64,000 nucleotides of DNA from Meghimatium bilineatum (lineage: Eukaryota > Mollusca > Gastropoda > Stylommatophora > Philomycidae), in NCBI GenBank assembly GCA_034231615.1, contig CM067298.1, forward strand, positions 540,020-604,019, written 5' to 3'. Positions 33,458 to 44,424 of the stretch are shown here, piece by piece (position 1 is the stretch's first letter; the number at the start of each line of letters is the position of its first letter). The notes under the pieces are model-generated. The model did not search any database. It was not told the origin of the DNA and saw only the letters and a list, made by a program, of their open reading frames with translations. A program made the translations under genes and the position numbers.

Positions 33458-34160
33458 AAAGAGAAAGGCCTCTTCCTAAATATCAAGAAAACAGAAGTAA
33501 TGGTTATTTCAAAGAAAGAAAATAACACACCTTGCAAGATCATAGTGAATGATATAGTATTAAAACAGGTCCACCAATTCAAATATCTAGGTACAATTAT
33601 TACAGCAGATGGAAGAAGTTCAACAGAAATAAGATGCAGAATAGGACAGGCAAAAACAACATTCAGAAAAATGAAAAATATACTGCGTAATATGACCTTG
33701 TCATTAGAGGTGAGAAAGAGAGTTCTGCAGTGCTATATAACCCCTATACTAACATATGGATGCGAGTCTTGGACAATAAACAAACTGGAAAGTGGGAGAT
33801 TGGAGGCAACAGAGATGTGGTTCTACAGAAGAATGGTGAGAATACCATGGACTGCCAGAAAAACTAATGTAGAGGTGTTAAAAGAGTTAAATGCAAAACG
33901 GCCCTTCATCAACAATATAAGAAAAAGGCAATCTTATTATTTTGGCCACTTCATGAGACAGGCAGGTTTAGAGAACATAATCACAACAGGCAAGATTGAA
34001 GGCACCAGAGACAGAGGGCAACAACGTGAGAAAATATTAGACAGTTTGACAACTTGGCACGGCAAAGAAACAACAACGACTTTGATACATAATACTGTGG
34101 ACAGAGAGCTGTGGAGAGCCATGACCACCTACGCTACCCGGCATGGCACCTGATGATGAT
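33458..34160 (+). mobile_element. RTE-like LINE 3' fragment with an intact 217-codon frame
   Basis: 5'-truncated. After KEKGLFLNIKKTEVMV the frame is open to the stop near 34151: FKYLGTIITADGRSSTEIR, RKRVLQCYITPILTYGCESW, MVRIPWTARKTNVEVLKEL, SYYFGHFMRQAGLEN and ILDSLTTWHG, ending in cacctgatgatgatgat. It sits between monomers of the 38-bp satellite. Only the end of RT plus the C-terminal domain are present, so it is not autonomous, but the clean frame suggests a fairly recent insertion. Its antisense 3' end also occurs at 12258-12392. Confidence 0.88.
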
Positions 34161-35388
34161 GATATGTGTATGTCCTGTATATGTTGTTATTCATACTTAT
34201 ATGTGTATGTCCTGTATATGTTATTTATGCATACTTATATGTGTATGTCCTGTATATGTTATTTATGCATACTTATATGTGTATGTCCTGTATATGTTAT
34301 TTATGCATACTTATATGTGTATGTCCTGTATATGTTATTTATGCATACTTATATGTGTATGTCCTGTATATGTTATTTATGCATACTTATATGTGTATGT
34401 CCTGTATATGTTATTTATGCATACTAATATGTGTATGTCCTGTATATGTTATTTATGCATACTAATATGTGTATGTCCTGTATATGTTATTTATGCATAC
34501 TTATATGTGTATGTCCTGTATATGTTATTTATGCATACTTATATGTGTATGTCCTGTATATGTTATTTATGCATACTTATATGTGTATGTCATGTATATG
34601 TTATTTATGCATACTTATATGTGTATGTCCTGTATATGTTATTTATGCATACTTATATGTGTATGTCCTGTATATGTTATTTATGCATACTTATATGTGT
34701 ATGTCCTGTATATGTTATTTATGCATACTTATATGGGTATGTCCTGTATATGTTATTTATGCATACTTATATGTGTATGTCCTGTATATGTTATTTATGC
34801 ATACTTATATGTGTATGTCCTGTATATGTTATTTATGCATACTTATATGTGTATGTCCTGTATATGTTGTTATTCATACGTATATGTGTATGTCCTGTAT
34901 ATGTTATTTATGCATACTTATATGTGTATGTCCTGTATATGTTATTTATGCATACTTATATGTGTATGTCCTGTATATGTTATTTATGCATACTTATATG
35001 TGTATGTCCTGTATATGTTATTTATGCATACTTATATGTGTATGTCCTGTATATGTTATTTATGCATACTTATATGTGTATGTCCTGTATATGTTATTTA
35101 TGCATACTTATATGTGTATGTCCTGTATATGTTATTTATGCATACTTATATGTGTATGTCCTGTATATGTTGTTATTCATACGTATATGTGTATGTCCTG
35201 TATATGTTATTTATGCATACTTATATGTGTATGTCCTGTATATGTTATTTATGCATACTTATATGTGTATGTCCTGTATATGTTATTTATGCATACTTAT
35301 ATGTGTATGTCCTGTATATGTTATTTATGCATACTTATATGTGTATGTCCTGTATATGTTATTTATGCATACTTATATGTGTATGTGT
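34161..35388 (+). repeat. 38-bp satellite array, about 32 copies
   Basis: Unit tatgtgtatgtcctgtatat then gttatttatgcatactta, highly uniform. A ttgttattcatac variant occurs at the start and recurs near 34867 and 35169, about 300 bp (8 monomers) apart, again suggesting block duplication. Confidence 0.95.
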
Positions 35389-35449
35389 AGGATAGCTGAG
35401 GGCAAAGATGTGCAGCAGGTTTATTTGGTTTTTTTTAACTATGTGTTTT

Positions 35450-35722
35450 ACCCTCACACCACATGACTACATCAAATGCTAACATCCAATTCTACCACAC
35501 ACCACATGACTACATCAAATGCTAACATCCAATTTTACCACACACCACATGACTACATCAAATGCTAACATCCAATTCTACCACACGCCACATGACTACA
35601 TCAAATGCTAACATCCGATTCTACCACACACCACATGACTACATCAAATGCTAACATCCAATTCTACCACACACCACATGACTATATCAAATGCTAACAT
35701 CCGATTCTACCACACACCAAAG
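35450..35722. repeat. 43-bp minisatellite, 6 copies
   Basis: Unit acatgactacatcaaatgct then aacatccaattctaccacac and acc. Confidence 0.95.
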
Positions 35723-35845
35723 TTTCATCAGTCAATGGCAGGTAATTTTCTAAGAATGAAGTAAAGCCATTTTTCATGGTTTTTGATCTAACTTTTCTTT
35801 CAACTTCTCTCTCCTTGTTTGCTGTCATGTTATTTTACATGTTTA

Positions 35846-36226
35846 AACGGAGAATATGTTGTAACTTGACAGTATTCATATTATACTTACTTCTCTGGAG
35901 AATATGTTGTAACTTGACAATATTCATGTTATACTTACTTGTCTGGAGAATATGTTGTAACTTGACAATATTCATGTTATACTTACTTGTCTGGAGAATA
36001 TGTTGTAACTTGACAATATTCATGTTATACTTACTTGTCTGGAGAATATGTTGTAACTTGACAATATTCATGTTATACTTACTTGTCTGGAGAATATGTT
36101 GTAACGTGATAGTTTTCATGTTATACTTACTTGTCTGGAGAATATGTTGTAACTTGACAATATTCATGTTATACTTACTTGTCTGGAGAATATGTTGTAA
36201 CGTGACAGTATTCATGTTATACTTAC
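35846..36226 (-). repeat. 48-bp minisatellite abutting a splice donor
   Basis: About 8 units; minus-strand unit attctccagacaagtaagta then taacatgaatattgtcaagt and tacaacat. The genuine exon end at 36227 shares attctccagacaa/gtaagt, so seven further perfect or near-perfect donors follow at 48-bp steps (36173, 36125 and so on down to 35885). Confidence 0.92.
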
Positions 36227-36324
36227 TTGTCTGGAGAATGCTGCAAAATAATCATGTTGTAGTTGAAGGGAAATTTCTTCAGAAGTTCTGATGGATTTGT
36301 AGAGACTTCCAACTTTTTCCATGC
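36227..36324 (-). CDS. host-gene exon, CFAP46-like (tentative)
   Basis: 98-bp exon: acceptor gtatcattcag, donor GACAA/gtaagt (consensus). Phase 0 in, phase 2 out. Reads AWKKLEVSTNPSELLKKF then PFNYNMIILQHSPDK. It follows the 37498-37680 exon (ALSHDWQ/AWKKLEV) and precedes the DFLYGAVLEK exon with compatible phases. The 48-bp array begins at its donor. Confidence 0.85.
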
Positions 36325-36354
36325 CTGAATGATACAAAATGATATATGTCAGTC

Positions 36355-36860
36355 TTTTCTATAACATCATCATCATTACCAGGAAGCAAGCATATCATGA
36401 ACAGGATGTAGCAGTCATCACAGCCTTTTGAAACTTCTGTTGATCTTGAACCAGCCTTCCTGCTTCTGTTATTTTCATGTGTAGGTGGTCTTTGATGTCT
36501 TGCATCCATCTTCTTCTTCTTGGTCTGACTCTTGTTCATCTCCCTAGCATCATCCCCTTCGTATGGTCTTCTCTAAGCTGTCATGAAGTTTGGTATGGAC
36601 AAAATATTGTAGTTTTCTGGAAAGAACCATGATAATGCTGTTTAGCAAGTTTCCCTTTACATTTATTTCTCTCAGGATCAGTACATTAGTGCTCCATGGT
36701 ATTCTGAGAATTTTACTGTAACAATTTTTTCATATGCAGATATTCTATTTTTTACTTTGTTAGTGATTATCCAGGATTCACACCCATAAATTGCCACTGG
36801 GGATATGCAAGCTCTTTTGAGCAGATAAGCCATATGTTTTTTATTTGTATCCACTTTACA
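36355..36860 (-). mobile_element. RTE-like LINE 3' fragment
   Basis: The minus strand starts at a tatccccagtggcaatttat connection motif, continues through a LRIPWSTN-like and a FVHTK-like stretch, then a KKKKMDARHQRPPTH region, and ends in a ggtaatgatgatgat tail. Same family as 15297-15645. Several stops. Confidence 0.75.
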
Positions 36861-36989
36861 TCCTCCAATGAGACCAGTTCCTTCCTCATCAGCGATATCA
36901 TTTGTTACCAGCTATGCTGTTAAAGTGGCCATAATAGTCTTAAATTCATGAATATTGATTGTTCTGATCTGATTGTTGGAGGTATCTGC

Positions 36990-37400
36990 TGAAGAAAGCG
37001 ATGCCCTTCTGCTCATCTGTGGTTATTATATGCCCCGAGTTGTCCCTCAAAAACAAGTTTAATTTTTTTTTTCAGTTTTTCAGTTCATTGCCTTGTGTAA
37101 TTTCCAAAAACATGTATATGGCACTGTCAGCAGCAACATCTTGTGTGAAATTATCCCAGCATTCTTTCTTGGCTTCATTTATGATTTGTTTAAAGGCTTC
37201 AGTGGTCGTCTTCATAGTAATCTCTGTCTCTTTTTTGCTTTTCATAATGACATGTGTCTGTCGGCTCATATGTTGCCACTCCCTGATGCTTTGCTTCTTC
37301 TTTACCCATGCAGATTCTATCTTTTCAGTCCACCATGGGGGGTTTTGTATGTTTGGCCACACTGTATTCATTTGCCAAGGTGAGACTGAGCAATTATAGG
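36990..37400 (-). mobile_element. LINE fragment, linker between endonuclease and RT
   Basis: The minus frame reads PPWWTEKIESAWVKKKQ, then TTEAFKQIINEAKKECWDNF and a VAADSAIYMFLEITQGN-like end. It is parallel to PPWWNKETEA and FKQVAEVAKKMCWNKFTKEV in the element at 52340-54420. Confidence 0.8.
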
Positions 37401-37497
37401 TTGTGAAGAGTACAATCTTGTTGGTTCATAACCAATATTAAATATTAAAAATTGTTGACATTTGAACATGTTAAGAATCAGTGAGTCCTACTTTTAC

Positions 37498-37680
37498 CTG
37501 CCAATCATGAGATAATGCAGCTGTGACCTCCAGGAAAAATGGACTTGTATTAAGGTTAGTCTTGACATTCTTCTTCAACATGTGTTTCCTCTGATGTAAT
37601 AAAGCTGCCAACTGTGAGGTCAGAGGGTCAGGCTGAGATTTCAATAGCACCTTCTTCATGATCAGTGAAGATTGGCAACT
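37498..37680 (-). CDS. host-gene exon, CFAP46-like (tentative)
   Basis: 183-bp exon: acceptor tattataatttcag, donor TGGCAG/gtaaaa. Phase 0 at both ends, 61 codons: SCQSSLIMKKVLLKSQPD, PLTSQLAALLHQRKHMLKK and SPFFLEVTAALSHDWQ. A continuous, helix-rich product in register with the exons on either side. Confidence 0.85.
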
Positions 37681-37849
37681 CTGAAATTATAATAAACTTT
37701 TTGACATCTGAGAGAATGAATACCCATACATATTATAAAACACAACAGTGGTGGTGGTGGTAGTGGTGGTGGCAGTGGCGATTTCTTCTTCTTTCATTCA
37801 CTTCAAACATGTCTGTATCTGTAATTCTGTCTTCTGAATAAAACTCACA

Positions 37850-38162
37850 CTTGGTGCTGGGGAAAGCTAGATGTGCCATCTCACTATCAATGTTCTGTCA
37901 TGGCAATCTACTAGGTGCTGGGGAAAGCTAGATGTGCCATCTCACTATCAATGTTCTGTCATGGCAATCTACTAGGTGCTGGGGAAAGCTAGATGTGCCA
38001 TCTCACTATCAATGTTCTGTCATGGCAGACTACTAGGTTCTGGGGAAAGCTAGATGTGCCATCTCACTATCAATGTTCTGTCATGGCAGACTACTAGGTT
38101 CTGGGGAAAGCTAGATGTGCCATCTCACTATCAATGTTCTGTCATGGCAGACTACTAGGTGC
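37850..38162. repeat. 61-bp minisatellite, 5 copies
   Basis: Unit tgctggggaaagctagatgt, gccatctcactatcaatgtt, ctgtcatggcaatctactag and g; intronic between two host exons. Confidence 0.95.
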
Positions 38163-38397
38163 ATAACTGTTCTCCAGAATGTTGTTATTAATGATTAGGT
38201 GGATATGAAAGGTTAATGAAATATGAATAGAAATAATTGTAAAAATATTGAGTCTATAAAAGACATAGATGATATTATTCTGACAATATTGGCGACAATT
38301 CTCCCCCTGATGCTGAAATGCAAGAAAAGGTTAGCGAATAGAATATTAGCAACTCGTTGGATATGAGAAGGAAATACCAATCAGAAAATATTGAGAC

Positions 38398-38737
38398 TAT
38401 AAAGTATCACTGATATTATTCTCACAAATGACCTACCTGATATAAAGTATCACTGATATTATTCTCACAAATGACCTACCTGATATAAAGTATCACTGAT
38501 ATTATTCTCACAAATGACCTACCTGATATAAAGTATCACTGATATTATTCTCACAAATGACCTACCTGATATAAAGTATCACTGATATTATTCTCACAAA
38601 TGACCTACCTGATATAAAGTATCACTGATATTATTCTCACAAATGACCTACCTGATATAAAGTATCACTGATATTATTCTCACAAATGACCTACCTGATA
38701 TAAAGTATCACTGATATTATTCTCACAAATGACCTAC
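38398..38737 (-). repeat. 43-bp minisatellite abutting a splice donor
   Basis: 8 units; minus-strand unit tttatatcaggtaggtcatt then tgtgagaataatatcagtga and tac. The exon end at 38738 reads tttatatcag/gtaggtc, so the array repeats the last ten exon bases plus the donor. Seven decoy donors lie at 43-bp steps (38431, 38474 and so on to 38689). Confidence 0.93.
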
Positions 38738-38827
38738 CTGATATAAAGCCAACATTATAGAAGAGGCTGATGAGTCATGCTGTCCAATAAGGCTGACCAT
38801 CTCATGAGATACTATAGCAGCTAGATC
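38738..38827 (-). CDS. host-gene exon, CFAP46-like (tentative)
   Basis: 90-bp exon: acceptor tgcctatttcag, donor TATCAG/gtaggt. Phase 0 at both ends, 30 codons: DLAAIVSHEMVSLIGQ then HDSSASSIMLALYQ. It leads into SCQSS of the next exon. The downstream intron opens with an array of its own donor. Confidence 0.85.
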
Positions 38828-39129
38828 CTGAAATAGGCAATCTATAATGAAACAATGAGTCACTAAAAGGGAAAGTGTTTGAATTATTCTTTGGTAAATT
38901 CCCTCATTAAATTATCCATATTTTGTCCAGCTTAATCTAACTAAAGTTATCAATCATATCATTATTGGTCATGCCAATTGTCAACCATATACCACTTGAC
39001 CACTTGTATTCAAATGATAATATTCATACCTCATCAAAAAGAATTATAAAAAAGAATTGGCTCAATATAACATCTCAGTGTCCTGTTGCAAAAAATGGCT
39101 CTCATTTTTTGGAATGTTGATTTGGCTTG
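38828..39129. other. intron sequence, unassigned
   Basis: AT-rich, with no repeat or element recognised. Confidence 0.4.
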
Positions 39130-40690
39130 TTCTGTTTGGCTCTTTATCTCGAGCATCTACCTTCTAATGTGAACAGGGTGCCAAGATATTTCACATTTTT
39201 AACTTGTGTTAATTTTGTGTAATTAATCATCATTATGTTGCAACTTGATGATGTATGTCTCTTTAAAACAACCATTATTTCTGTTTTCTTCTTGTTTAAA
39301 CTGAGGTCTTTGTTTTCACTTGCTTTCACTACCTTATCCAATAGTGCTTGTAGTTCTTGTTCGCTTCCTGTGATAAATACTGTGTTGTCAGCATATCTCA
39401 AATTATTTATATTGCATCCTCCCACTTTTATTCCTGGCATATCTTTTATATTTCTCATAATGTATTCTGTATACAGGGAGCAAACATCCGGTGACATTAC
39501 ACAACCTTGCCTGACACCCATTTCTCTCTTTTGAAATCTTCCTATTGTGTTGTTAACTATCAATACAGCCATTTATTTCCAATACATATTTCTTACTATT
39601 CTTAGATCTTTCCCATCAATGTTAAGATTTTCTAGTAGTTTTATAATCTCTGAATGCATCACCTTGTGAAATGCTTTGGTGTAATCTATGAAGCACAGAT
39701 AAAGGTCTTGTTGTACTTCTATGGCCTTCTTCATTAATATTCTTATAATATATAGGGCATTTCTTGTGCCTTTTCCTTCTACAAATCTGCATTGTTCTTC
39801 TGCTATTTATGATTTTAATTTTTCTCTTATATGCCTCATTATTATGCACATTAGAATATTGGTCATGTAACTCATAAGGACTTCTGGTAGTGACGTCCGT
39901 TGATGGAGGGTGTTTCTCTAATCAAGTCTGGGTCATTCCGTCGATCGTTGGATTATTCAACTAACATCGTAAAATCCAGACCGATTTGTGTAACAGAAGT
40001 CAGTTCATTCCCGGGCATGTCCTACACGCAGACACCAACAGAATACACCACCAATCTCGTGAATGGATACCTACAGGCAAAAGAGCAAGGGGTAGACCAA
40101 AAGAAACACTCAGAAGAACAATACTTAGAGAAAGTAAAACAACCAATATTCATACTATTCAAGAACTGCACAGAATAGCTTTAAACAGACAGAATAGGAG
40201 ATATCTGACCTCTGCCCTATGTGCTAACTTCAGCGCAAAAGGCAAATGAATGAACTCATAAGGCTGATTGTTCTGTGGTATTTGCAATCTACTGCACCAG
40301 GTTTCTTTGGTATGGCTATGAAAATTGATTGTAGCAAACCAGATGGAATATAGCCGCTGTTGTAGATGTCATTTAACATTTTGGTGATAACTTCAATGCC
40401 ATAATCTCCCAAAGCGTCTAACTCTTCCTTTGTAATCTTATCTGGACACAATGAGTTGTTGTTTTTCAAGTGCTGCATAGCTTCCTCCACCTCTGTCTTT
40501 AATATACTTGGACCTTCATTGTTTTAATTTAAGTTAGTATCATTTCTGTTATCTTTATACAGTTCTTTAATATATTCTTCCCATCTGTGTATGATTTCAT
40601 TTTCTCTCATTAGCATGTGCCCCTGCTAAGATTTCAGGCACCAAGTCTCGTGAGCTTGCCTTCTGTCTGTTAATTCCTTTATTTGCAAAT
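39130..40690 (-). mobile_element. RTE-like LINE, RT domain (decayed), carrying a nested insertion
   Basis: Minus strand: a MRENEIIHRWEEYIKELY region, VEEAMQHLKNNNSLCPDKI (RT motif 1 region), IFIAIPKKPGAVDC, RTISLMS, then after the 373-bp insertion IREKLKS, CFIDYTKAFHKVMHSEI, EMGVRQGCVMSPDVCSLY, LRYADNTVFITGSEQEL and VKYLGTLFTLEGR. The active site is YADN, not YADD. Only the RT is present. The reading frame resumes exactly when one copy of the 11-bp target duplication is removed. Confidence 0.85.
39880..40252 (+). mobile_element. 373-bp non-autonomous derivative of LINE family alpha
   Basis: About 135 bp of the 5' leader of family alpha (cgttgatggagggtgtttct to cagaagtcagttcattcc) is joined directly to the last 237 bp (catgtcctacacgcagacac to cgcaaaaggcaaatgaatg). 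All UTR repeats, endonuclease and RT are missing. It is flanked by the 11-bp duplication aactcataagg (39869-39879 and 40253-40263). The C-terminal RARGRPKETLRR region remains readable. Presumably mobilised by family alpha proteins recognising the shared 3' end. Confidence 0.88.
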
Positions 40691-40829
40691 GTGTATCACT
40701 TGTTCATACCTCATAAACTCCATTAAAGAACAGTAAAAACAAAACCTATTTCTGAATGGAAATAAGACCAAGATTATGACACGTGACAAAACCACTAGCA
40801 AGTTCTCAATTGGTATCAACCACCAATTG
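40691..40829. other. unassigned sequence
   Basis: No feature recognised. Confidence 0.3.
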
Positions 40830-41216
40830 GTGGTGAGTTAATAAATGACATGGTTTCACGGTATGTTAATTATGCATGTACACTGTGGTGAGTTCATGAA
40901 TGACATGATGGTACTGGTATATAAATGATGAGTGTACACCATGGTGAGTTAATGAATGACATGATGGCACTGGTAAGTTCATGACGTCTGTACACCGTGG
41001 TGAGTTAATGAATGACACGATGGCACTGGTAAGTTAATGACATGTGTACACTGTGGTGAGTTATTGAATAACATGATGGCACTGGTAAGTTCATGATGTG
41101 TGTACACTGTGGTGAGTTAATGAATGACATAATGGCACTGGTAAGTTCATGATGTGTGTACACTGTGGTGAGTTAATGAATGACATGATGGCACTGGCAA
41201 GTTAATGATAGGTGTA
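40830..41216. repeat. minisatellite of about 56 bp, 7 copies
   Basis: Unit ggtgagttaatgaatgacat, gatggcactggtaagttcat and gatgtgtgtacactgt, with small indels. Confidence 0.9.
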
Positions 41217-41429
41217 CAGTGGACTGTTTCTCTGGTCCATTCTCTGGATTAAATTTTATAAGAAATCTATTGTGGTTGTTATCCTGCTACAAGAAATATC
41301 CATTTCAACTTTGATAACCATTACTAATATACATGTAGGATATGTTGACACAGACCTAGGTCTATCTATTGTCTATCCCCAGGTGAATGTTGGTTCACAC
41401 TTGCAGTTAAGCATAGGGGTGCGAGATTA
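41217..41429. other. unassigned sequence
   Basis: No gene or element recognised. Confidence 0.3.
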
Positions 41430-41640
41430 AACTGCCGTTTCAAGGCCACATGTGTCAATGCGGTTGCATTTAGTCAGTGTTTGTTCAAGGCTATCTTGAT
41501 GTTTTTCTATCCACCGTTTTCTTGGTCTACCTTTGACTTTACACCCAGACATTCTTTTGTTATATGCTCTTATTGGTATTTGGTTTGGGTTAATTCTCAT
41601 AAGGTGACAGAATCATTTTACTTGCTGTCTTGCAATAGGT
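41430..41640 (-). mobile_element. RTE-like LINE 3' remnant
   Basis: Minus strand reads HLMRINPNQIPIRAYNKRM then KVKGRPRKRWIEKHQDSL, parallel to the C-terminal FGHIMRMHHEKLPVQAYNQM and ARGRPWKRWIENV of 59985-60568. Confidence 0.7.
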
Positions 41641-41939
41641 TGAATATATGATATTATACACAGACCTTAGTTACTTACAATAAAACCATTAATTAAGGAG
41701 AGATTCAGGCACTGTGACAGATATTCACTGGCACACAAGTAGTACATCTTGGATGTGTCATGATGTTTCTGAAATGAAAACATCTTGGATGTGTCATGTT
41801 TATAAAATAAAAACATCTCAGATGTATGAACAGAAATGGGTAAACTGACCTGTTAACAGTAAATATGACACTAATAATCAAGAAAAGATGATGTTGCAGT
41901 TAAAAAAAAAGCTTCCATCAGAAAGAAAATAACAGATAA
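41641..41939. other. unassigned sequence with short duplication
   Basis: A segment aacatcttggatgtgtcatg is repeated two to three times around 41740-41825; otherwise nothing recognised. Confidence 0.4.
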
Positions 41940-42262
41940 ATAACATCACATGTACTCAGAACACAAGAATATAAATGATAAATAACAACACACCTACATG
42001 GGAAAATGAGAAAGTAAGAAACAAATAACAGTACACATACACGGAAACACAAGAAGATAACAGACAAATATCAACACACCCAAACTGGAACACAAGAAAA
42101 TAACAGACAAATAACAGCACAAACATACACACACACACACACACATGGAACACAAGAAACTAAAAGACAAAGAACAAAAACTCACACAAGAATACAATAA
42201 TATAACAGACATAACAACAAACACACACACAGGAAAAAAACAGACAAATAACAACACAACTA
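41940..42262. repeat. degenerate A/C-rich tandem repeat
   Basis: Repeated cacaagaaaataacagacaa and ataacaacacac blocks of about 45-50 bp, diverged. Confidence 0.7.
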
Positions 42263-42339
42263 AATGGGAAATCACAAATGGAAAAAAAATATAAATAAAG
42301 GAGACTGATATATCAATTGTGAAGTTAAGGAAATGTTGA

Positions 42340-42857
42340 GCATGGTAGATAAGTTGAAGGTAGATAAAGTAAAACAAGATGGAACAAGGTAGATAAGTTA
42401 GAAGTAGATAAGGTAACTACAAGATTGAACAAGGTAGATAAGTTATTAGTGGATAAAGTAAAACACGATGGAACAAGGTAGATAAGTTAGAAGTAGATAA
42501 GGTAACTACAAGATGGAACAAGGTAGATCAGTTAGAAGTAGATAAGGTAACTACAAGATTGAACAAGGTAGATAAGTTAGAAGTCTGAGTTTCAGGGAAC
42601 AAGATAGAAGCCTGAGTTTCAGGGAACAAGGTAGAAGCCTGAGTTTCAGGGAACAAGGCAGAAGCCTGAGTTTCAGGGAACAAGGTAGAAGCCTGAGTTT
42701 CAGGGAACAAGGTAGATAAGTTAGAAGTAGATAAGGTAACTACAAGATGGAACAAGGTAGATAGGTTAGAAGTAGATAAGGTAACTACAAGATGGAACAA
42801 GGTAGATAAGTTAGAAGCCTGAGTTTCAGGGAACAAGGTAGAAGCCTGAGTTTCAGG
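42340..42857. repeat. 45-bp array with a 27-bp interspersed unit
   Basis: 45-bp unit aaggtagataagttagaagt, agataaggtaactacaagat and ggaac; embedded runs of the 27-bp unit gcctgagtttcagggaacaa plus ggtagaa. The array continues after each of the two LINEs that follow. Confidence 0.9.
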
Positions 42858-44115
42858 GAACATGTTGACCACATTATCATAAGGGCAGGCAAAGGCTTAG
42901 CAGCAATGAAGGTTATGGCTGCTTCGCAGTGTGAGCAAAGATTGTTATTTCTTTTGTACCAGGGTTTGGTTGTGGCTGTGGTGGAATATGCACTGGCAAT
43001 TCTGACTCTTAGCCAAACTCAGATCGAAAGACTGGATAGAGTCCAGAATGCAGCAATGCGTATCATTCTGGGATGCACAAGAGACACATCGACAAGAGCT
43101 ATGCGATACCTACTTGACTGCCCAACAGCTGAGCATAGATTACAGTATTGCTGTGCATGGGCGTACCTTCAAATACATGCAGATAAGGAACACCTGTTGC
43201 ATTCCAAAATACAGAAAGTTAAAGGCAGCAGACTCAAGAGAGGAAGGTCGAGGATGGGACGTGCTGAGGATGTCATACAAAGCGTGTGCAGATTACAGGA
43301 TGTGGCAGCAGGTGCAGAATGGATAGGTCTACCCACAGATTTCGAAACTTGTTTGAGAGTAGTAATATCACTTAGCAGGGAATGCAGAGAATAGTGTCCC
43401 ACAGCTGTGGAGAAAGAAGTGCAGGCTTTAATAAGTGAGAATACCAAAGAGGGGGATGTGATTATATACACTGATGGATCTGTAATTAGGCATGTTCGCA
43501 GTGCTTGGGCCTTTACAGCTCAGTGCGCAGGTAAAACGATCAAGGAGGAAAGTGGTGCCTTTGTGGTCACTACGAGTAGTATGACCATGGAGACTATGGC
43601 TGTGACCAAGGCATTTGAGTGGCTACGGACACAGAAGGTAACGCAGGTCTGTATCTTGAGTGACTCTATGAGTATGATTAAGAAGGTACAAGTGGGTCTC
43701 GTTCGCGAACAGTGGATTAAGGCCGAGCTTGATAGTGGTTATATTTATTTTCTTGCTGGGACATGTGGGCATTCGAGGCAATGAAAGAGCGGATCAACTG
43801 GCATCGTGCGCGATTGTGGCACAGGGCGATGGGGCAATGGATCGCGCTGACATTTTGAATTTCTTAAGAGATATAACACGCGAGAGTGAGACTAATGTGG
43901 ATGATGATTCCTTTTCAATGGCTAGGATTAAAGATCAGGGATTGAAATGCGGTGTTGCTAGAGGTGAACGTTTTGGAGGGCGCAGAAGAATGATGGTCAA
44001 CCAGCATAGGACCAGTACTGTCAGCAGAAGTGTGATGGTGTATACACTCAAGGAGAGATCGGAGCAACTATGGATGTGTCCAGTTTGCAGTGATGATGAT
44101 CCGACGACTAACTAA
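42858..44115 (+). mobile_element. LINE 3' half with RNase H, inserted in the 45-bp array
   Basis: Begins in the RT thumb (IIRAGKGLAAMKVMAA, LVVAVVEYALAILTLSQTQI, RLDRVQNAAMRIILGCTRDT), then RNase H: IIYTDGSV, MTMETMAVTKAFEWL, CILSDSMSM and HVGIRGNERADQLA; then a C-terminal WMCPVCSDDDPTTN. Lesions: a TAG after SLSRECRE at about 43392 and a frameshift before the HVGIRG block at about 43735-43775. RNase H catalytic residues are present. Likely the same superfamily as 52340-54420. Confidence 0.87.
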
Positions 44116-44424
44116 CTAGATAAGTTAGAAGTAGATAAGGTAACTACAAGATTGAACAAGGTAGATAAGTTGAATGTAGATAAGGTAACTACAAGATGGA
44201 ACAAGGTAGATAAGTTGAATGTAGATAAGGTAACTATAAGATGGAACAATGTAGATAAGTTGGAGGTAGATAAGGTAACTATAAGATGAAACAAGGTAGA
44301 TATGTTGGAGGTAGATAAGGTAACTAACTGCAAGATGGAACAAGGTAGATAAGTTGGAAGTAGATAAGGTAACTACAAGATGGAACAAGGTAGATAAGTT
44401 GAAAGTAGATAAGGTAACTAACTT
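44116..44424. repeat. 45-bp array, middle segment
   Basis: Same unit as 42340-42857, lying between two oppositely oriented LINEs. Confidence 0.9.

Noticed and set aside
34111-35466. 451-codon ORF fused to the end of a LINE
   Set aside because: It runs from the LINE tail into the 38-bp satellite; three frames are open at once, as expected for a stop-free repeat.
35718-35755. minus-strand exon after acceptor cattcttag
   Set aside because: In the required phase it meets a stop within eight codons.
41430-41640. host exon with a GRPRKRWIE motif
   Set aside because: The motif matches the C-terminal end of RTE-like LINEs in this window.
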